64,000 nt of DNA. It comes from Kalmanozyma brasiliensis GHG001 (Eukaryota; Basidiomycota; Ustilaginomycetes; Ustilaginales). A model generated the notes under the pieces. It did no database searches. It saw only the letters and a program-made list of their open reading frames with translations, and had not been told where the DNA came from. Both the position numbers and the translations under genes were made by a program. Each line of letters opens with the position of its first letter. The stretch's first letter is position 1. Location: positions 62,001 to 126,000 of the forward strand of contig NW_015961952.1 in assembly GCF_000497045.1 (NCBI RefSeq), in the 5' to 3' direction. Below are positions 9,689 through 22,100 of the stretch, piece after piece.

Positions 9689-12600
9689 TTAGACAGCCGG
9701 GAGCACGTTGACGGTAAAGACCGCACTAACAAAGCTCAGCCTCTCCCCCATCCCCGCGGTCGCCTCTTCGACCAGCACCAAAATCCCGTACCTGCCAGGG
9801 GACATGAACGTCACGCCCCACTGCACCGACCTCTCTTCTCCCCTTCGCAGCCCGCCTTGCTGTTTCGACGCGGTGAACGTGCCATCTGAAACGATCACCG
9901 AATCCAACAACGTCGTGTCTTGTGCCGTTCCTCCACTGGGTGAGGTAGGCACGAGGCGTATGATCGGATGAACGGTCCGATTGAGCCTGTTGGTGATGCT
10001 TGCTGTGACGGTGACGAAGCTCTCGGCGCGCACCTCATCGTCGAAGCTGAGCGAGACCTTGACGGGGTCTTTCTGCAAATGCAACAGTCCGGCTTCATCC
10101 AGCACCAGTCCTCCACCCGAGATCATGCCGCGCAGGGGAACTTTGCCACCCCTCACACCTTCCTCCCCTTCCGCCTCTCCTATTGAACCCCACAACCCGC
10201 TCCCAGTTAGTGTTCGCCATCCGCCACTCAATCGCTTCAACAACGCTTGTCTATACCAAAAGTTACGCCTCATCTCGCGCTCCTCCTCCTCGCCCAGCTG
10301 GATCTTGGAGACGATGAACTGCCTTCCGTCGTCCTTGCGCGATGGGATGGGTGGAAACAATCCCCCGTCCCCTCCTTCCCCGCTCGCAGACCCCACAACC
10401 GCCCTACCCGTCCTCGCATCCAACTCCAACCGCGGTTGCGGCAACACCAGTCGCACCGTACACCCCGCCCTGACCACGCGGAACAGCTGCAGCGGCAACA
10501 CACCACCCGTATTCAACGCCAGCCGCAACAACACGTCCTCGCGATGCACGTTCGATACGTCTACACTCAGCAGCGCGTATTCGGCATCGTCCTCTTCCGT
10601 AGCTAGCTCTTCCGCTACCGCGCTCGCCTCTTCCTCAGACGCCAAGAGGATGTCTGCATCGGTACCTGGGAAGACCTGCAATGCGGCCGGCACGGCATCG
10701 GCCGAGAGCAGACACTCTTTCGTCAAGGTCGCCGCCTCGCTCGCTCTCAACGGGGCAACCGTCAAATTGCGACAGACCAGAACCGGATGTACGCTCACCC
10801 GGAACGACAGGTCGAGCGTTCGGACGAAGAACTTGCCCTCCGCCACCGACGCGTATTCCACCCGAATCGACGCGCATGTACACCCGATCTTGCCGGTCAC
10901 CCGAATGGGGAGGATCGTCGACGCCCCCCGTTCGATCCGAACCGCTTCCCTTGCAGCACACGACAGCACCGGTTGGTGGAGCAGATCCCATTCCACCTCG
11001 TACACGTCTGACGGCAAAAGCGCCGATTCGAGCAGCGTCCGTCTGGCCAAATCCTCGGCATCACTGCTGAAAGTTACGTTGACATGGTTGATGTCGAGCG
11101 AAGGGGAAAGGTTGTGCAGCTCGAGATGGATGGTTCGCGGTTCGCCTTCGTAGAGGTCGAGGCCGTGTAGCGGGACGAGGTCGTGGCAGTAGGCTGCGAG
11201 GCTGGGTTGAGCGGGTACGACGGATACTTCGAGCCATTTGGTCGTCGCGGTGTTGGTGTCGGGGGCCACGGATTTCTGCTTGAGCACAGAGCTCCGTGAG
11301 TCGAGGCCGGACACTTTGAGTCGTGTTTTGCGGTCGTCCGTCTCAGCCGCTTGTTTGCGTCGCTGTTTCGAGTTCGCCTCGTCGTAGATGGGGAGTAGAA
11401 AGGTTTGCTCCTCTGTACACCCACCGGCGAGCGTCAGGGTGAGACCCTTGATGGTGACCTTGCCGACGTCTTTGGCGGTGCACGAGAGCCGCACGGTCTG
11501 GAAAGAACAAGGTGGGATCGAGACTCGTTCTGCCTCGTCCGCGTGGAATCCTGCTCCTTCGCCGACCAATTTGATCGTATCGATGTGCAGATCGACCGAG
11601 AATGGGTTCTGCAGCGTCGCCATTACTTCGATCGGCTCGTTCTGCACCGCGATGGCCTTGCCCTTGCCAGCAGCGGACCCGCCGGACGGATTCCAGAAGA
11701 ATGGATTGTTCAACCCCGCCACGCCCTGATCTGCGGCAGCACCGCCTTTGCCGTTCGCCAGAACCTGCTTCGCGTCCCTCTCGTAGGGCATGCGCTCAGG
11801 CGCCAGCGGTAGGACTTCCAAACTGCAAAGCGGTTCGGGCGGACCCCAATACTTCACTGCAAGGTCTTGAGCCCCTGCCCAGCGAGCAGCTTGCACCGAG
11901 CGTTGGGTGCCGATCATCAACTCTTTCTGCTCTTGCGCTTCCAGCAGAGGGTAGAAGTCGCGCAGGAGGATCGCGCCGAAGAACGCCATGCTCACGTAGT
12001 CGGAGAGCAGCTCGGCGATGCCTATGGTCTCTTTGAGGAGTGCCACTTGCTGCTCTTTCCACCCGAACGGTGCTTCGTTGGCGATTTCGAGCGGCGTCAG
12101 GAGTGGTACCTCGCTGTCTGCACCGGCAGTCGGTGCAGCGGGTCGATCTGACGGCTTCCACTCTTCCGCACCGCCCAGATTGGGTGATGCATAGGCGCTG
12201 CGCAACCCCTCCGTCGCCTTGGCCAAGATGTGGTACGACGGGATGTTGCGCAGCGGGTCGACCTCAACATGAATCCCATACGTCTCACAGATCTGCATCG
12301 CCAGCACGAGCACCGCTTCTGGGCCTCTCCCCAACGAGTCGTACGTCGTCTGAGCCACGATGTTCCCCAAGATCTCCTCGCCCTTATCACCAAACTGCTG
12401 ATGCTGCAAGATCGGCAACGATGCTGTTGTCGGCGGTCGTGCATTGGCCCGCTTCGCCTTGATCAGCAGGCTGACAATCGTCGATTGGAGATTGCGCAGC
12501 AGGTGCGCCTCTCTTCTCGAGAAGCCGATGCAGCCAAAGATGGCGGTCAACGTGCTGAGCAGCGTGATCTGATCAGTCGCTTTGAGTGCCACGATCGAGT

Positions 12601-14482
12601 GCGAGAGCGCCGTCGACGCAGCCGCAGCGATGTCGTGCCTCTCGACACCCGAGATGGCGGTCAAGCCGAGGTAGGTTGCGTTCGTCGGCTTGTCCTCCGC
12701 CAACGCCGGAGGCACGCCTCCGTAGACGAGCTGATCGAAGCACTCGCCATTCCAGCCGCCGGACGCCCAGACAGCCAGCAAGAACCGCGCGTACTGTGTG
12801 CAGGCGCTTGCGTGTATAAGCGGATGCGTGTAGTCTCTCGCCGAGTCGCTCGACACCGACCGTACCGATTCGAGCATCACACTCGGCGGAGCGAGGCACT
12901 TGGAGTAGATGATCACGGCGATGGTGTAGGCTTCCGCGATCTCGCCCCAGCTCTGCTTTGCGTAGGGTCGAGGGACGCCGTCCTTGTCCTTGTCCTTCTC
13001 CTTGTCTTTGTCTTTGGCGGAAGCCGAGGTCCAAGGCAGGTCGAAGCAGGGCGCTCTTTCGAGCACGATGCCACCCATTCGAGATGCCAGCACTCTGGCG
13101 ACGGAAAAGCCTTCGAGAGCGCTGGCAAACCACACAGCATCTTGACCGCCCGCTAGAGCCCGCTCCTTTCCAAGAGCATTGAGCGCGCTGGTGTATCCTT
13201 CCAGTGCGTCCCATAGATTACCGGAAAGTAGATGCAGATCCGCTTTGACCTTGGCGTATCTCCCGGACCCGGTCGGACCAGTGCTCGTTCCGCTTATGAT
13301 GCGTTTCGCGCTCTTCTTGTTTGCGTTGGCAGCGAGAATCTTGCTTCGTGTGCTGTTCTCGGACGTCGGCGAGGAAGTGCTTGACGTAGAGGAGGATAAG
13401 TCGAAGGGCTGATGGCCACCGCCAATCGCACTTTGAGGCCGCGATCCAGTTGGCGTGCTGTTCCCAGTGTCGTTGCTACTGGTGCTGCCGAAGCCACTGA
13501 ACAGGCTCGAGGCTCGGGTGGCTGCTTCTGTCGCTGCTGTACTCGTCTTACTGAGCCACGAACTTGTCGAGGCCGATGATGATGCTGTCGATGAGGCGGT
13601 CTTGTGGGGATTCATGCCTTCCAGCGTTTCCCTTGGTGTCTCTAGCGGTGTCCCTTCTAGCCCCGTGACAATGTCGTCTAAGCCATCTAGAACGTTGGCG
13701 ACAAGATCCGCGAGAAGCGTTTTGAGGTAGAAGCGCACATCTTTGCCATCTTTGCGCACGGCTGGAAAGATGATGAGCCCTCCGTCTCTGTGCGCTGCGA
13801 ATCCTGGAGCGTCCGGCGACGCAGCTGGATCCGCCTCAGTCGACGCAGCTGCTGCATCTGAGCTCGGCGACGTAGCATGCTGTGCGGCATTGATCTTGGC
13901 AGCTAACGCGTCCTTTATCGAGCTCAAATCCACCGTTTCTGGCCGCTTTGCTCCCGAGTCAAAGCCGAAGACCCTGTGTATCAATGCACCCGGATGGAGC
14001 TCTCTGAGCGCTGCTGGCGCTGTCTCCAGCTCCAGCTTGTCGACCACGTTGCTCGAGTACGTCGCCAGTCCGAGCGCACCGAGCACTTGCCTGTGCATGT
14101 TGAAGGGCGCGAGGAAAGAGTGATCCGGATCGTAGCTCGTGACGAAGGAGAGGTGAACCTCGCCTGTCTGCAGTATTGGCGATGTTGACGCTGAGGCCGA
14201 AGACGATGGTGCCGGGCTTGAAATGTTTGCTGCTCTTCCGGTGGTCGTTATCTCTGCAGCTCGACGCCTGGCGGTGCAGCTGGAGGGCAGGTCGGCGAGC
14301 CGGATGGTCTCGAAGGACCTCACGTAGTCGCACCATCTCGCAAAGTCAGCTTCCGAGGTCCCGCCCACTGGAGCGAGAAGGATGCGCAGCTTGGCATGGT
14401 CGGTGAAGCTTCGTCCACCGATAGGAGAAGGCGTTGGCGCTGCATGATGGCCGACCTGCTGGCCAGGGTGATGTGCGACCAT
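9689..14482 (-). CDS. TRS120: TRAPP complex subunit Trs120 (TRAPPC9)
   Basis: Trs120 is a large subunit of the TRAPPII complex, the exchange factor for Rab11/Ypt31-type GTPases at the late Golgi. The 1597-residue uninterrupted frame opens with the family's N-terminal region (FTDHAKLRILLAPVGG, about 26-41, then the segment around YVRSFETIRLADLPS). It carries the middle region with TPR-like helices (WDALEGYTSALNALG, ALEGFSVARVL) and ends in a long beta-rich C-terminal half (e.g. IELHNLSPSLDINHVNVTF-like, GRYGILVLVEEAT). Insertions rich in Ser/Thr/Ala (about 215-400) and a KDKDKEKDKDKD stretch (near 500) make it longer than the yeast protein. The ATG at 14482 is the first in frame. Confidence 0.9.
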   Translation of the reverse strand: MVAHHPGQQVGHHAAPTPSPIGGRSFTDHAKLRILLAPVGGTSEADFARWCDYVRSFETIRLADLPSSCTARRRAAEITTTGRAANISSPAPSSSASASTSPILQTGEVHLSFVTSYDPDHSFLAPFNMHRQVLGALGLATYSSNVVDKLELETAPAALRELHPGALIHRVFGFDSGAKRPETVDLSSIKDALAAKINAAQHATSPSSDAAAASTEADPAASPDAPGFAAHRDGGLIIFPAVRKDGKDVRFYLKTLLADLVANVLDGLDDIVTGLEGTPLETPRETLEGMNPHKTASSTASSSASTSSWLSKTSTAATEAATRASSLFSGFGSTSSNDTGNSTPTGSRPQSAIGGGHQPFDLSSSTSSTSSPTSENSTRSKILAANANKKSAKRIISGTSTGPTGSGRYAKVKADLHLLSGNLWDALEGYTSALNALGKERALAGGQDAVWFASALEGFSVARVLASRMGGIVLERAPCFDLPWTSASAKDKDKEKDKDKDGVPRPYAKQSWGEIAEAYTIAVIIYSKCLAPPSVMLESVRSVSSDSARDYTHPLIHASACTQYARFLLAVWASGGWNGECFDQLVYGGVPPALAEDKPTNATYLGLTAISGVERHDIAAAASTALSHSIVALKATDQITLLSTLTAIFGCIGFSRREAHLLRNLQSTIVSLLIKAKRANARPPTTASLPILQHQQFGDKGEEILGNIVAQTTYDSLGRGPEAVLVLAMQICETYGIHVEVDPLRNIPSYHILAKATEGLRSAYASPNLGGAEEWKPSDRPAAPTAGADSEVPLLTPLEIANEAPFGWKEQQVALLKETIGIAELLSDYVSMAFFGAILLRDFYPLLEAQEQKELMIGTQRSVQAARWAGAQDLAVKYWGPPEPLCSLEVLPLAPERMPYERDAKQVLANGKGGAAADQGVAGLNNPFFWNPSGGSAAGKGKAIAVQNEPIEVMATLQNPFSVDLHIDTIKLVGEGAGFHADEAERVSIPPCSFQTVRLSCTAKDVGKVTIKGLTLTLAGGCTEEQTFLLPIYDEANSKQRRKQAAETDDRKTRLKVSGLDSRSSVLKQKSVAPDTNTATTKWLEVSVVPAQPSLAAYCHDLVPLHGLDLYEGEPRTIHLELHNLSPSLDINHVNVTFSSDAEDLARRTLLESALLPSDVYEVEWDLLHQPVLSCAAREAVRIERGASTILPIRVTGKIGCTCASIRVEYASVAEGKFFVRTLDLSFRVSVHPVLVCRNLTVAPLRASEAATLTKECLLSADAVPAALQVFPGTDADILLASEEEASAVAEELATEEDDAEYALLSVDVSNVHREDVLLRLALNTGGVLPLQLFRVVRAGCTVRLVLPQPRLELDARTGRAVVGSASGEGGDGGLFPPIPSRKDDGRQFIVSKIQLGEEEEREMRRNFWYRQALLKRLSGGWRTLTGSGLWGSIGEAEGEEGVRGGKVPLRGMISGGGLVLDEAGLLHLQKDPVKVSLSFDDEVRAESFVTVTASITNRLNRTVHPIIRLVPTSPSGGTAQDTTLLDSVIVSDGTFTASKQQGGLRRGEERSVQWGVTFMSPGRYGILVLVEEATAGMGERLSFVSAVFTVNVLPAV
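12981..13016. repeat. TCCTTG/TCTTTG microsatellite in TRS120
   Basis: A degenerate hexamer run of TCCTTG and TCTTTG encodes the Lys-Asp/Glu repeat of Trs120 on the minus strand. Confidence 0.7.
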
Positions 14483-14965
14483 GGCAATGAGCCCTCGCGA
14501 TCAGCAGCTAATTTCTGCAGAGCCGCTGTCGAGACGAGCTTCCCTCCGCCTCTTCGAGATTGCTTGTGAGCATCCACTGAGCGACTGGTCGCGTCGGTGC
14601 CGAGTCGTCCGTAGTGCGCGGAGCAGAGGGGGGAAGTTGATGGTGAAGAGAGAACACAGGATACATATCGTGTGGAGCTTTCTGAGCTTCCAAAGCTGCA
14701 CACCTGCATTGAACCGTGCGGCGGAATTTCTCGTGGTGTCAGGTCGCGTGCACCTTCACCTCCAAAATCAACTCGTGGTCTCATCATCATGTTCCACTCA
14801 CCCTTCGTCTGTAAACTTGAACTCACCCGGGCCCACCCAGGAGACCATGCAATCATAGGTGAGAGAGAATGACAAAAAATGTAAGAGTAGCCATTGCAAA
14901 AGAAAGACTGATATATTATGCGATACGACTGCAACCTCCTACTCGGTCGAGCCAAGCGAGACATC
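14483..14965. other. intergenic region TRS120 / nit2
   Basis: About 480 bases lie between the nit2 stop and the TRS120 start, both on the minus strand, so this holds the nit2 3' end and the TRS120 promoter. The segment 14868-14925 is A-rich (ACAAAAAATG, GCAAAAGAAAG). No gene is seen. Confidence 0.5.
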
Positions 14966-17900
14966 CTACTTCTTCTGACGCTTCATCTCGACCTTGGTTG
15001 ACGACATGCCCGTGCTGCCAGGCGACGAGACAGGCGGAGTCGGCGCCGGAGCGATGGGTACGTTGCCCGTTCGAATCCCGGCAACCGACCCGTTCGTGCT
15101 GGTCTTGTTTCGTCCGGCAGGTCCGCCAGACGCGTTCGACGGTGCTCCGCTGCCAGATCCATTCTTGCCTGCGGGTCCGCCTGCTCCACCAAGATGTCCA
15201 CCAGCTGGTGCAATGTGGGCATTGCTGCTGCTCCCACCGCCGATCGAGTTGCGACCACGCGCAGCTTGCGCTCCGCTGGCACGGTTTCGCTTCTTGATCA
15301 CGTCCGTCTTGAGCGACAGTGGCCTGACGACGCCGTGCAGCTTGAGGAACAGGCCGCATGCGTTGCACAAGGGCTGGCCCTCGGGATCACGTCGCCACAG
15401 CGGTGTCTTGGTGGTGTTGCAGTTCGAGCAGACGGTGGGAGGATCGGCGGTGGCCATCGAACTTGCTGACGGCAGATCCTTGAGGTTGACCGGATGACCC
15501 GACGATGGTCCTGACGCAGCTCGTGAGTGCATGCCATTGGGAGCACCAGGGATGAAACCTTGGCCACCGGGCATCGAACCCATCTTCTTTGATCCGGAAG
15601 ATTCGCCCATCGCAGCCGCTTTCTGGATCGCCTGCATGCTCGGCGAGGCATTCGAGCGCGAGAAGCCGGGCGCACCTGGCTCTTGACCCACAGGCAGGTC
15701 GCGACGGTAGCCGCCAGCCAGCGGCGAGGACTGATACTGCGAATGGTGCAGGCCAGGCGGCGTTGCTCCGTTCGAAGCTGCGCTGCTCGATGGACTGTAG
15801 GTCCATGTCGAAGAACCTTCGTCGCCGGATCCCGTCAGGTTGCCCATCGAACCTGACATGGCATCTGGGACCCCTCCTCCAAACACCTGATTCGGGTTGA
15901 CGTGCGTGAACGAGGGCTGCGGTCCACCAAGGCCAGCGTCCGAGTTGTAGAACATGTTCATGATGGCTTCCAGGTCGGACGAGTTCTGAGCGGAAGGCGG
16001 CAAGCTGCCGACCATCGCATGCCCAGGTCCCGCCATGTGTGCGACCGGCGAAGCTCCCGAGCCGCTGCCCATCGTCTGCTGAGGGGATGCACTGGCTCCT
16101 GCCATTATGTTGCCGGAAGGGCTCGCCATGGGCGTGCCAGCTTGGGATGCGAGGGTTTCGAGCAAGCTGTCAAAGTCGGTTGGCGCCTCGCCTGGACGAA
16201 GATTGCTACCGGGGGCTCGAATGGTGCCCATAGCCATCTGCTGTTGGTTGAGACCTCCAGGAGGAGGCACTGCGAAGTCGAAGGTCGACATAGGTAGGTT
16301 GAGCGTCTGCAGGGGACCGGGACCGCGCATGCCGAGCGATGCAATGTTGCGCGATAGACCGGCGGCAATACGTTGATCCATGGTGATGGGCATCTGAATG
16401 GCCGGCCTTGCGGGCGACAGGTCGTCTCGGAAGGGACGCTTGCGATTGTTCATGGCTTCGGCCGCCAGCTGGTCGCGACGCGGCCCCCGCGACATGCTCC
16501 TGTCCCGGACCTTGTGGTCGAAACTGGTCTTGCGGACGAGTCGGGGCAGGAAACCGTACTCGGGATGCTGATTGGCCGCGATGCCGACAAAGTCGCCGAT
16601 GCCAGGAATGCTGTCGAGAGTCGAGAACGGCGCCCCGAAGCTGTTGGCGGCTCCGATGGAAGCCATGTCGAGACTCGACTTCTTGGCTTCTGCTGCTTTC
16701 GATTGGGCCTCTGCTGCAGCATACCAGGCATCGAGGTCCGCGCCGAACAGATCGGTGTGCGCTGCTTGGCGGAAGGCCGTCTGGATCTGAGCTTTGCGCA
16801 CGGCACTCGCCGTCCTTCGCGAGCCGCTGGGTCCTGCGGAGCCGATGTCAAAGCTACCCCCGGAAGCAGGACCCATGGCACTGGGCATTTGAGAAGCATC
16901 GCCCAGTGGGCCGTTGGGCTTGAGCAGCTCGGCAAAGTCGTCCGTGTCGAGGGCGCTGTCAAAGGCACCGAATGCGTCGCTGTCGTCGAACGCGGCGAGA
17001 TCGGCAAAGTTGAAGGCAGCTCCAGCATTGGGAGCGGATCGACTGAACAGGTTGCTTCCATCCAGAATTCCTTCGTCTTCGATGGTGTCGAGACGCGCCG
17101 GTGCACGGGAGCGGGACCGGCTGACGCCACGCCAGTCGACGTCCATGGCGCTGACCGAACGCGAACGAGACCGACTCTTGCTCTTCATCCTCCAGTCGAC
17201 GATGTCCACCGCTCCTGCCGGCGCTGCTGTGCTTTCGGGTGTCCTGGGACTGCGACCTCGGCGTCCACGCTCCTCTTCTTCTTGCTGGATGACTTCGGCG
17301 AAGCGAGTCTTGCCCTTGAGCACGCTGCTAGCGGCGCGAGATTGTGAATCAGCAGCGTCGAATCCTGCTGGCTGAATTGCAGTGAAGCCACCAGCGAACG
17401 CGTCGCCAGGGAACGAGCCACTGCTCCTTCGAGAGCCCGCACCTGACTTGGTTGAAAGAGTCGGCGAATGACGGGCGCTGGATGCGTGGCTTCGGCTCGC
17501 ATTGCTGGCGTTGGACTGCGCTTCCAGTGCCACTTTGGCCTCTGCTGCCTCCTGTTCCTTCTTCTTGCGCAAGGTCATGGCCATCATCCTCCATGTCAGG
17601 TTCTCCATGCGTGCGCCGTTGGGTAGCTGCGACTTTTGCTTGGCGTACATCTTCCAGACTTGGGTAGCCAGCGGATCCTTCTTGGACATCTCGTCCGGAT
17701 CCAAATTCTGGTCTTCTTCGTCGTCCTCCGCTCCTGCAGAACCGCGGCGACTCATGTTGAGACCGCCGGGGATGGCTGCCATGCTGTCCATTTCGTCCGC
17801 GAATCCTGTGCTCTGCCGAGATCGAGCCTCCGCGTTAGATGGACGACTAATGCTGCCGCGCTGCTGCATCGAAGCTTGCGATCCGGACGCGGTCATGGGT

Positions 17901-19126
17901 GCTGCTGCTGTCGAAGGAGGAGGGAAAAAGCCGCCAAAGTCGGTCGACGCTGTCTGCGGCGATATCAAAGAGTCGGGTCCACCACGGTAAGTGCTGAATT
18001 GGGGTGGCTGCTGCGAGAGATGAAGCAACGGTTGCTGCGATTGCTGGATCTGCTGCTGGTGCAGATGACGGTCGTTGGGCATGGGCTGAAAGCCGGTGGG
18101 CGGCATCATCGCGCCCTGCTGAGGCAGGAAGGAATTCTGCGGCATGGAACCAAACGCCATTCCTGGCTGACTTGTGTACGAGCCAGGCGTGGGTGGCATG
18201 GAGGCGTTCATGCCACCAGGAGGCGGCGGAACAAATCCGTTCAGAGTCCGTTGGCTGCCAAACGTCGACCCATATTCTGGGCCGATCTGACCTGAGCTTG
18301 AGAGTTGGCTTTGTCCGGGCATTTGCGCATTGATGCCGATAGCATGGGAAGAGATGTCTGCGTGAGCGGCTCGAGACGGCGACGAGGATCGCGAGGGACC
18401 GGCGCTGGGAGCCGCAGAGTGCGGGTTCGATGCGTAGGCGCTCGGCCGACGGGCGTGACTTTGATACGACCCAAAAGGCTGCTGCATGTGGTTGGCGGCA
18501 GATGCGAAACTGCCGTGAGGCGGCATCGGTGCCCGCATACCGGCGTCGGACCCAGAGGGACCCGCATTGCTGAATTGGAAAGGCGAGGCGGAACCAGGGA
18601 AGGAGGGCGACGGCAGCGCTGAGCCTGAGGGTGTATGCGCCGCACTATGCGCCGATTGCGAGTCGCCACCTGGCATGCCCTGCATCTGTTGACGTGCAAG
18701 ATGCTGCTGCATCGCCTGAGAAAGCAGCGAGATCTGCGGCGCTGATGGGCCTTGCGACATGATGCCGGTGCATGCGTCGCGGCTGTCACCAGAGCCGGGA
18801 CCAGATACGGAAAGTACGTTTGCAGCTCCAGGAGGCGTCAGTGGTTTCGTCTCGCCTGGGTCGTAGTAAGACAAGGGACGGTCGCTGCGAATGGAAGACA
18901 GGGTGGAATGTTCGCTGCCAGTCGTGGGATCGACCTGCGGCACAGGAAAATTGGACGTGACGGGCGGTGCAACTACTTTCAGTTCCGTCGCAGCGCTGCC
19001 GTTGCGAATGTCGAGGGGGCCGTCGTTGATGAGATTGTGCTTAAGCAGACCGTATTCGTCTGTGAGGGGTGTCGTGGTCCCAGATCGAGGTGGAGTGCCG
19101 GGAAGGACCAAAGAGTGGGGAAGCAT
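14966..19126 (-). CDS. nit2: GATA-type nitrogen regulator, Nit2/AreA-like
   Basis: This is a transcription factor expected to activate genes for secondary nitrogen sources when ammonium or glutamine is lacking. The 1386-residue protein has one GATA zinc finger near the C-terminus (about 1232-1256, Cys-X2-Cys-X17-Cys-X2-Cys: CSNC, TPLWRR, LCNACG) followed by a basic tail with KKRNR. In the middle is the AreA/Nit2-type conserved region (about 485-520; [15 protein letters not shown] then [14 protein letters not shown]), which separates this family from other GATA factors. The rest is Gln/Ser/Pro-rich. The frame runs to a TTG at 19258, but the first ATG is at 19126 and opens [13 protein letters not shown]. 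The gene has an unusually long upstream region and a probable 5'-UTR intron. Confidence 0.92.
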   Translation of the reverse strand: MLPHSLVLPGTPPRSGTTTPLTDEYGLLKHNLINDGPLDIRNGSAATELKVVAPPVTSNFPVPQVDPTTGSEHSTLSSIRSDRPLSYYDPGETKPLTPPGAANVLSVSGPGSGDSRDACTGIMSQGPSAPQISLLSQAMQQHLARQQMQGMPGGDSQSAHSAAHTPSGSALPSPSFPGSASPFQFSNAGPSGSDAGMRAPMPPHGSFASAANHMQQPFGSYQSHARRPSAYASNPHSAAPSAGPSRSSSPSRAAHADISSHAIGINAQMPGQSQLSSSGQIGPEYGSTFGSQRTLNGFVPPPPGGMNASMPPTPGSYTSQPGMAFGSMPQNSFLPQQGAMMPPTGFQPMPNDRHLHQQQIQQSQQPLLHLSQQPPQFSTYRGGPDSLISPQTASTDFGGFFPPPSTAAAPMTASGSQASMQQRGSISRPSNAEARSRQSTGFADEMDSMAAIPGGLNMSRRGSAGAEDDEEDQNLDPDEMSKKDPLATQVWKMYAKQKSQLPNGARMENLTWRMMAMTLRKKKEQEAAEAKVALEAQSNASNASRSHASSARHSPTLSTKSGAGSRRSSGSFPGDAFAGGFTAIQPAGFDAADSQSRAASSVLKGKTRFAEVIQQEEEERGRRGRSPRTPESTAAPAGAVDIVDWRMKSKSRSRSRSVSAMDVDWRGVSRSRSRAPARLDTIEDEGILDGSNLFSRSAPNAGAAFNFADLAAFDDSDAFGAFDSALDTDDFAELLKPNGPLGDASQMPSAMGPASGGSFDIGSAGPSGSRRTASAVRKAQIQTAFRQAAHTDLFGADLDAWYAAAEAQSKAAEAKKSSLDMASIGAANSFGAPFSTLDSIPGIGDFVGIAANQHPEYGFLPRLVRKTSFDHKVRDRSMSRGPRRDQLAAEAMNNRKRPFRDDLSPARPAIQMPITMDQRIAAGLSRNIASLGMRGPGPLQTLNLPMSTFDFAVPPPGGLNQQQMAMGTIRAPGSNLRPGEAPTDFDSLLETLASQAGTPMASPSGNIMAGASASPQQTMGSGSGASPVAHMAGPGHAMVGSLPPSAQNSSDLEAIMNMFYNSDAGLGGPQPSFTHVNPNQVFGGGVPDAMSGSMGNLTGSGDEGSSTWTYSPSSSAASNGATPPGLHHSQYQSSPLAGGYRRDLPVGQEPGAPGFSRSNASPSMQAIQKAAAMGESSGSKKMGSMPGGQGFIPGAPNGMHSRAASGPSSGHPVNLKDLPSASSMATADPPTVCSNCNTTKTPLWRRDPEGQPLCNACGLFLKLHGVVRPLSLKTDVIKKRNRASGAQAARGRNSIGGGSSSNAHIAPAGGHLGGAGGPAGKNGSGSGAPSNASGGPAGRNKTSTNGSVAGIRTGNVPIAPAPTPPVSSPGSTGMSSTKVEMKRQKK

Positions 19127-22100
19127 TGGTTCGGACAGGGGACGAGCGTCGTTGAACGTTTGCGAGATGAAGTATGAAATGGGGCGGATTTGGAGGGCGT
19201 TGCGAAGATGAAGAAGCAGAATCGCGGGCCGACCAAGATGAATGGAGGTCAAGGACAAAGTGATGCAGGAATCGATCAGTAAAGATGAGCTTTTGTGACG
19301 AGCGATGCCGGACGGCGGTCGGTGCGAACTGGTGATGTGAGATGCCGAAGAGCTGGGCTTGAGATCAAGTCAGCGGGCGGAAAAGCCAGCTGCTGTTCTC
19401 TCGTCGGACGCAATATGGTTAGATTGCTGAGCCAAGCGATGGTCGATGGTGCAGCTGCTGTTGCTCTGCGCACTCGCCATCCAAGGTGAGGCTTCTGAGT
19501 AACGTTGTCGTAAGGGGCTTTCGCTGCACGGAACCAATAGTGGCTTTGCGAGTGCGACGAGGGATGATCGTAATGATGTTGCAGAAATGGCGGGCTGCGA
19601 GCGTGTGGACGATCCTTCGACGTTGACTTGATGATGATGACAGTGAGGGCGGGGATGGCAGGGCTGCGTGGATCTACACTGATCGTTGATGTCGATGGCA
19701 AGGAGAAAGGGATGGCAGACTTACCTTGGAGATGTTGTGCTCTCGGCAGGAACCGTGTGCGGAAGGGCAGGTGCGAGCAGAGTTCTGCCGGCGGCGAAAG
19801 GCGGAATGCGCTAGTGTTGAGTATTTGGTGGCTGAACTCACAGCGAGGTCGGGATAACGGGACGAAAGGGTCGAGTCAGCGGCGACGAGAGGATGTGAGT
19901 GGGGGGAGATGGTGAGGATGGCGACCGCGTGTGAATCCCACCGAAAAATCGCCAGACCAGAAACCTTAGATCTACCGATGAGGTTCAAGCTCGGAAGCGA
20001 AAGTCAGAGGCGGTTGGCAAGAAGGCGGAGAAAGATTGCAGAATGCAAGCTGCAAAGGTGGTTTGCAGAAACATGCGATGGTGGTGGACAGGGCCAGGCT
20101 CAGGAAGGAGCAACGGTTGAAACAGGCCTCGAAACGAGGGAACCACAAAATGCACGCTCTCTGCGCCGCCATTCGGCGGGACCAAGCGAGAGGTGACTGA
20201 GCCAGAGGAGAGAGGCAGGCAGGGTTTACAGCGTCTAAAAACGCTTAATCCGACAAGGCACGGGAGAAGCGTGAAATCGAAGAGCTCTAAATCTTACAGA
20301 CTGGTCTGAGACTCGATTCGCAGCCTCGAAATCCTCTTGGAGAATTGTTTCTCGGTGAATTTCCCTTTGGCTGGGCCTGCAGTGAGTTCCTGGCGTGTCG
20401 GGTGGGCCAGAGGCAAGCAAGCGGAGTGTGATTCTAGCGAACCACGCAACCGAGGCTGCACGACACAGCAGCCGCCCACCGATGCTGCAGCTGACCGGAC
20501 CTGTTGCGCCTGCTTCACCATCATCACCCGAGTCAGCAGGGTGTTTGATGGATCGGACCAGCCGTGCGCTCATCTTAGCAATGAGTCCACCTGACTGTCA
20601 ACGATCCGTCTGAGCGCATGTTCGTGGTGCGAAAATCGTGATTTTCAGTCGAGCTGCATTGATCGGCCGTGCCGAAACCCACCTGCTCGACCACCTCTGC
20701 CTGCGCCAGGTCAGTCTCACGATCGAAGGAGGCTCCCGCCGGGCAAAAAGGTCTGAAGGAGGAGCCTGGAATCGAGCTGCTGAGGAACAATGCATTGGAG
20801 CAAATACGGCAAACAGGCAATTGAGACAGTGCCACATCTCGAAGATCGATTGTACCCAGCGGTGGAATGTTTGCGGGCGGACGATCAGATGAGGCCCAAG
20901 CGTTGGCATGGAGGCAGGTAAGCACGCGGTCTCTCAGACTGGCCCGTGAGAGCAAGCAAGCCACAGGACCTCCATGGTCAGTGCTAAACGAGTTCAGCGG
21001 GAGAGGGAGGAAGACGAGTCAGTGAGCAGCACATGGTGAGCAGCCGCCTTTTTTCACAGTAGCGAGCGGGTCGGCTCCACCGGAAGGGACACAGGCTCTA
21101 ACCAAATTTGTGGGTCTTGAAAGCGACCTTTCCAGCTCAAGTGCCCAGCGATTCTATTTTCGTGAGCAGTTTCCGAAGAAAGCCTGAAAGGAGACTGAAC
21201 AGGCATCGTTGAGTCGGTCAAGCCGTTGGCGAGAGAAGCTGCTGACATGTGTGCAAAGCGAGCTAAGCAGTCTCACTTTGCGTCCACGAGCTGCAGGTCT
21301 GCACGCATCCAATGCTGGTCGGCCAAATTGGCCCGTCCTCGTCACTCCGATGGTCTTGCGAAGGAGGCCGAGCCACCACCGCTGATGCATGGATCCGCAT
21401 GGCATTGACGACGTGCATGATGTCGTGGCGTACAGTAGCCATCCATGGGAGAAACGATGACAGTCCTCTGACGGGTCCAGCCGAAGCGTGGCTGGGCTCC
21501 GTCATCCTTCTGGCACCTCAATAGGTTCAACCGAGATGCGGCCACCCCGTCCGCTGCAGGCAAGCTCTGACAGGTGTAAAGCTTTGATAGATCGACTGCC
21601 ATCGGTCCGGTCGGGACGTGACTCGCTCGTTTCGAACCGGACGTGCCTGGTCTGGTCTTGGCGAAGTCAGAACGTCACTTCTGTGCTTCTCTCAATCTAT
21701 GCGAGGCCGGTCGGAATCGCCGGTGAACCCATCCCGTCGTCACCGACGTCAGAGCAAGGGCTTCCGGTCTTCACCGACACTGCTTCTTCGAGCAATTGGG
21801 TGGCCGCCGAGATATCCGGATACACAGACAAGACCCTACGTACATCACAATTCTCCGGATGATCTTGACAGGATCACTCATCGCAAATCGATCGTCGGCT
21901 CATCGATTGTGTTCGTGTGGCGCTGGCTTCGGCCAATCCGCCGGCGGATGCTGTCAAGCGTGGTATGGCTGAGACGAATCGCTCGTCAAGCGGAGGGATG
22001 GTTTTGCCAGGAGGTCGGATGGTAAGCGAACGTTCTGATTGGCTCTCGATAAGCGGTTGATGCCCAGAGATAACGGGGTGGTCACTCTGCACCCAGCTTC

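Noticed and set aside
15061..15087. tRNA T-arm/B-box-like sequence GTTCGAATCCC
   Set aside because: It lies inside the nit2 coding frame and no A-box, anticodon arm or acceptor stem can be folded around it.
22047..22073. Pair of GATA sites upstream of nit2 suggesting autoregulation
   Set aside because: The HGATAR pattern is expected about nine times in 3.2 kb, and the pair lies 2.9 kb from the start, nearer to the EF-3 3' end.
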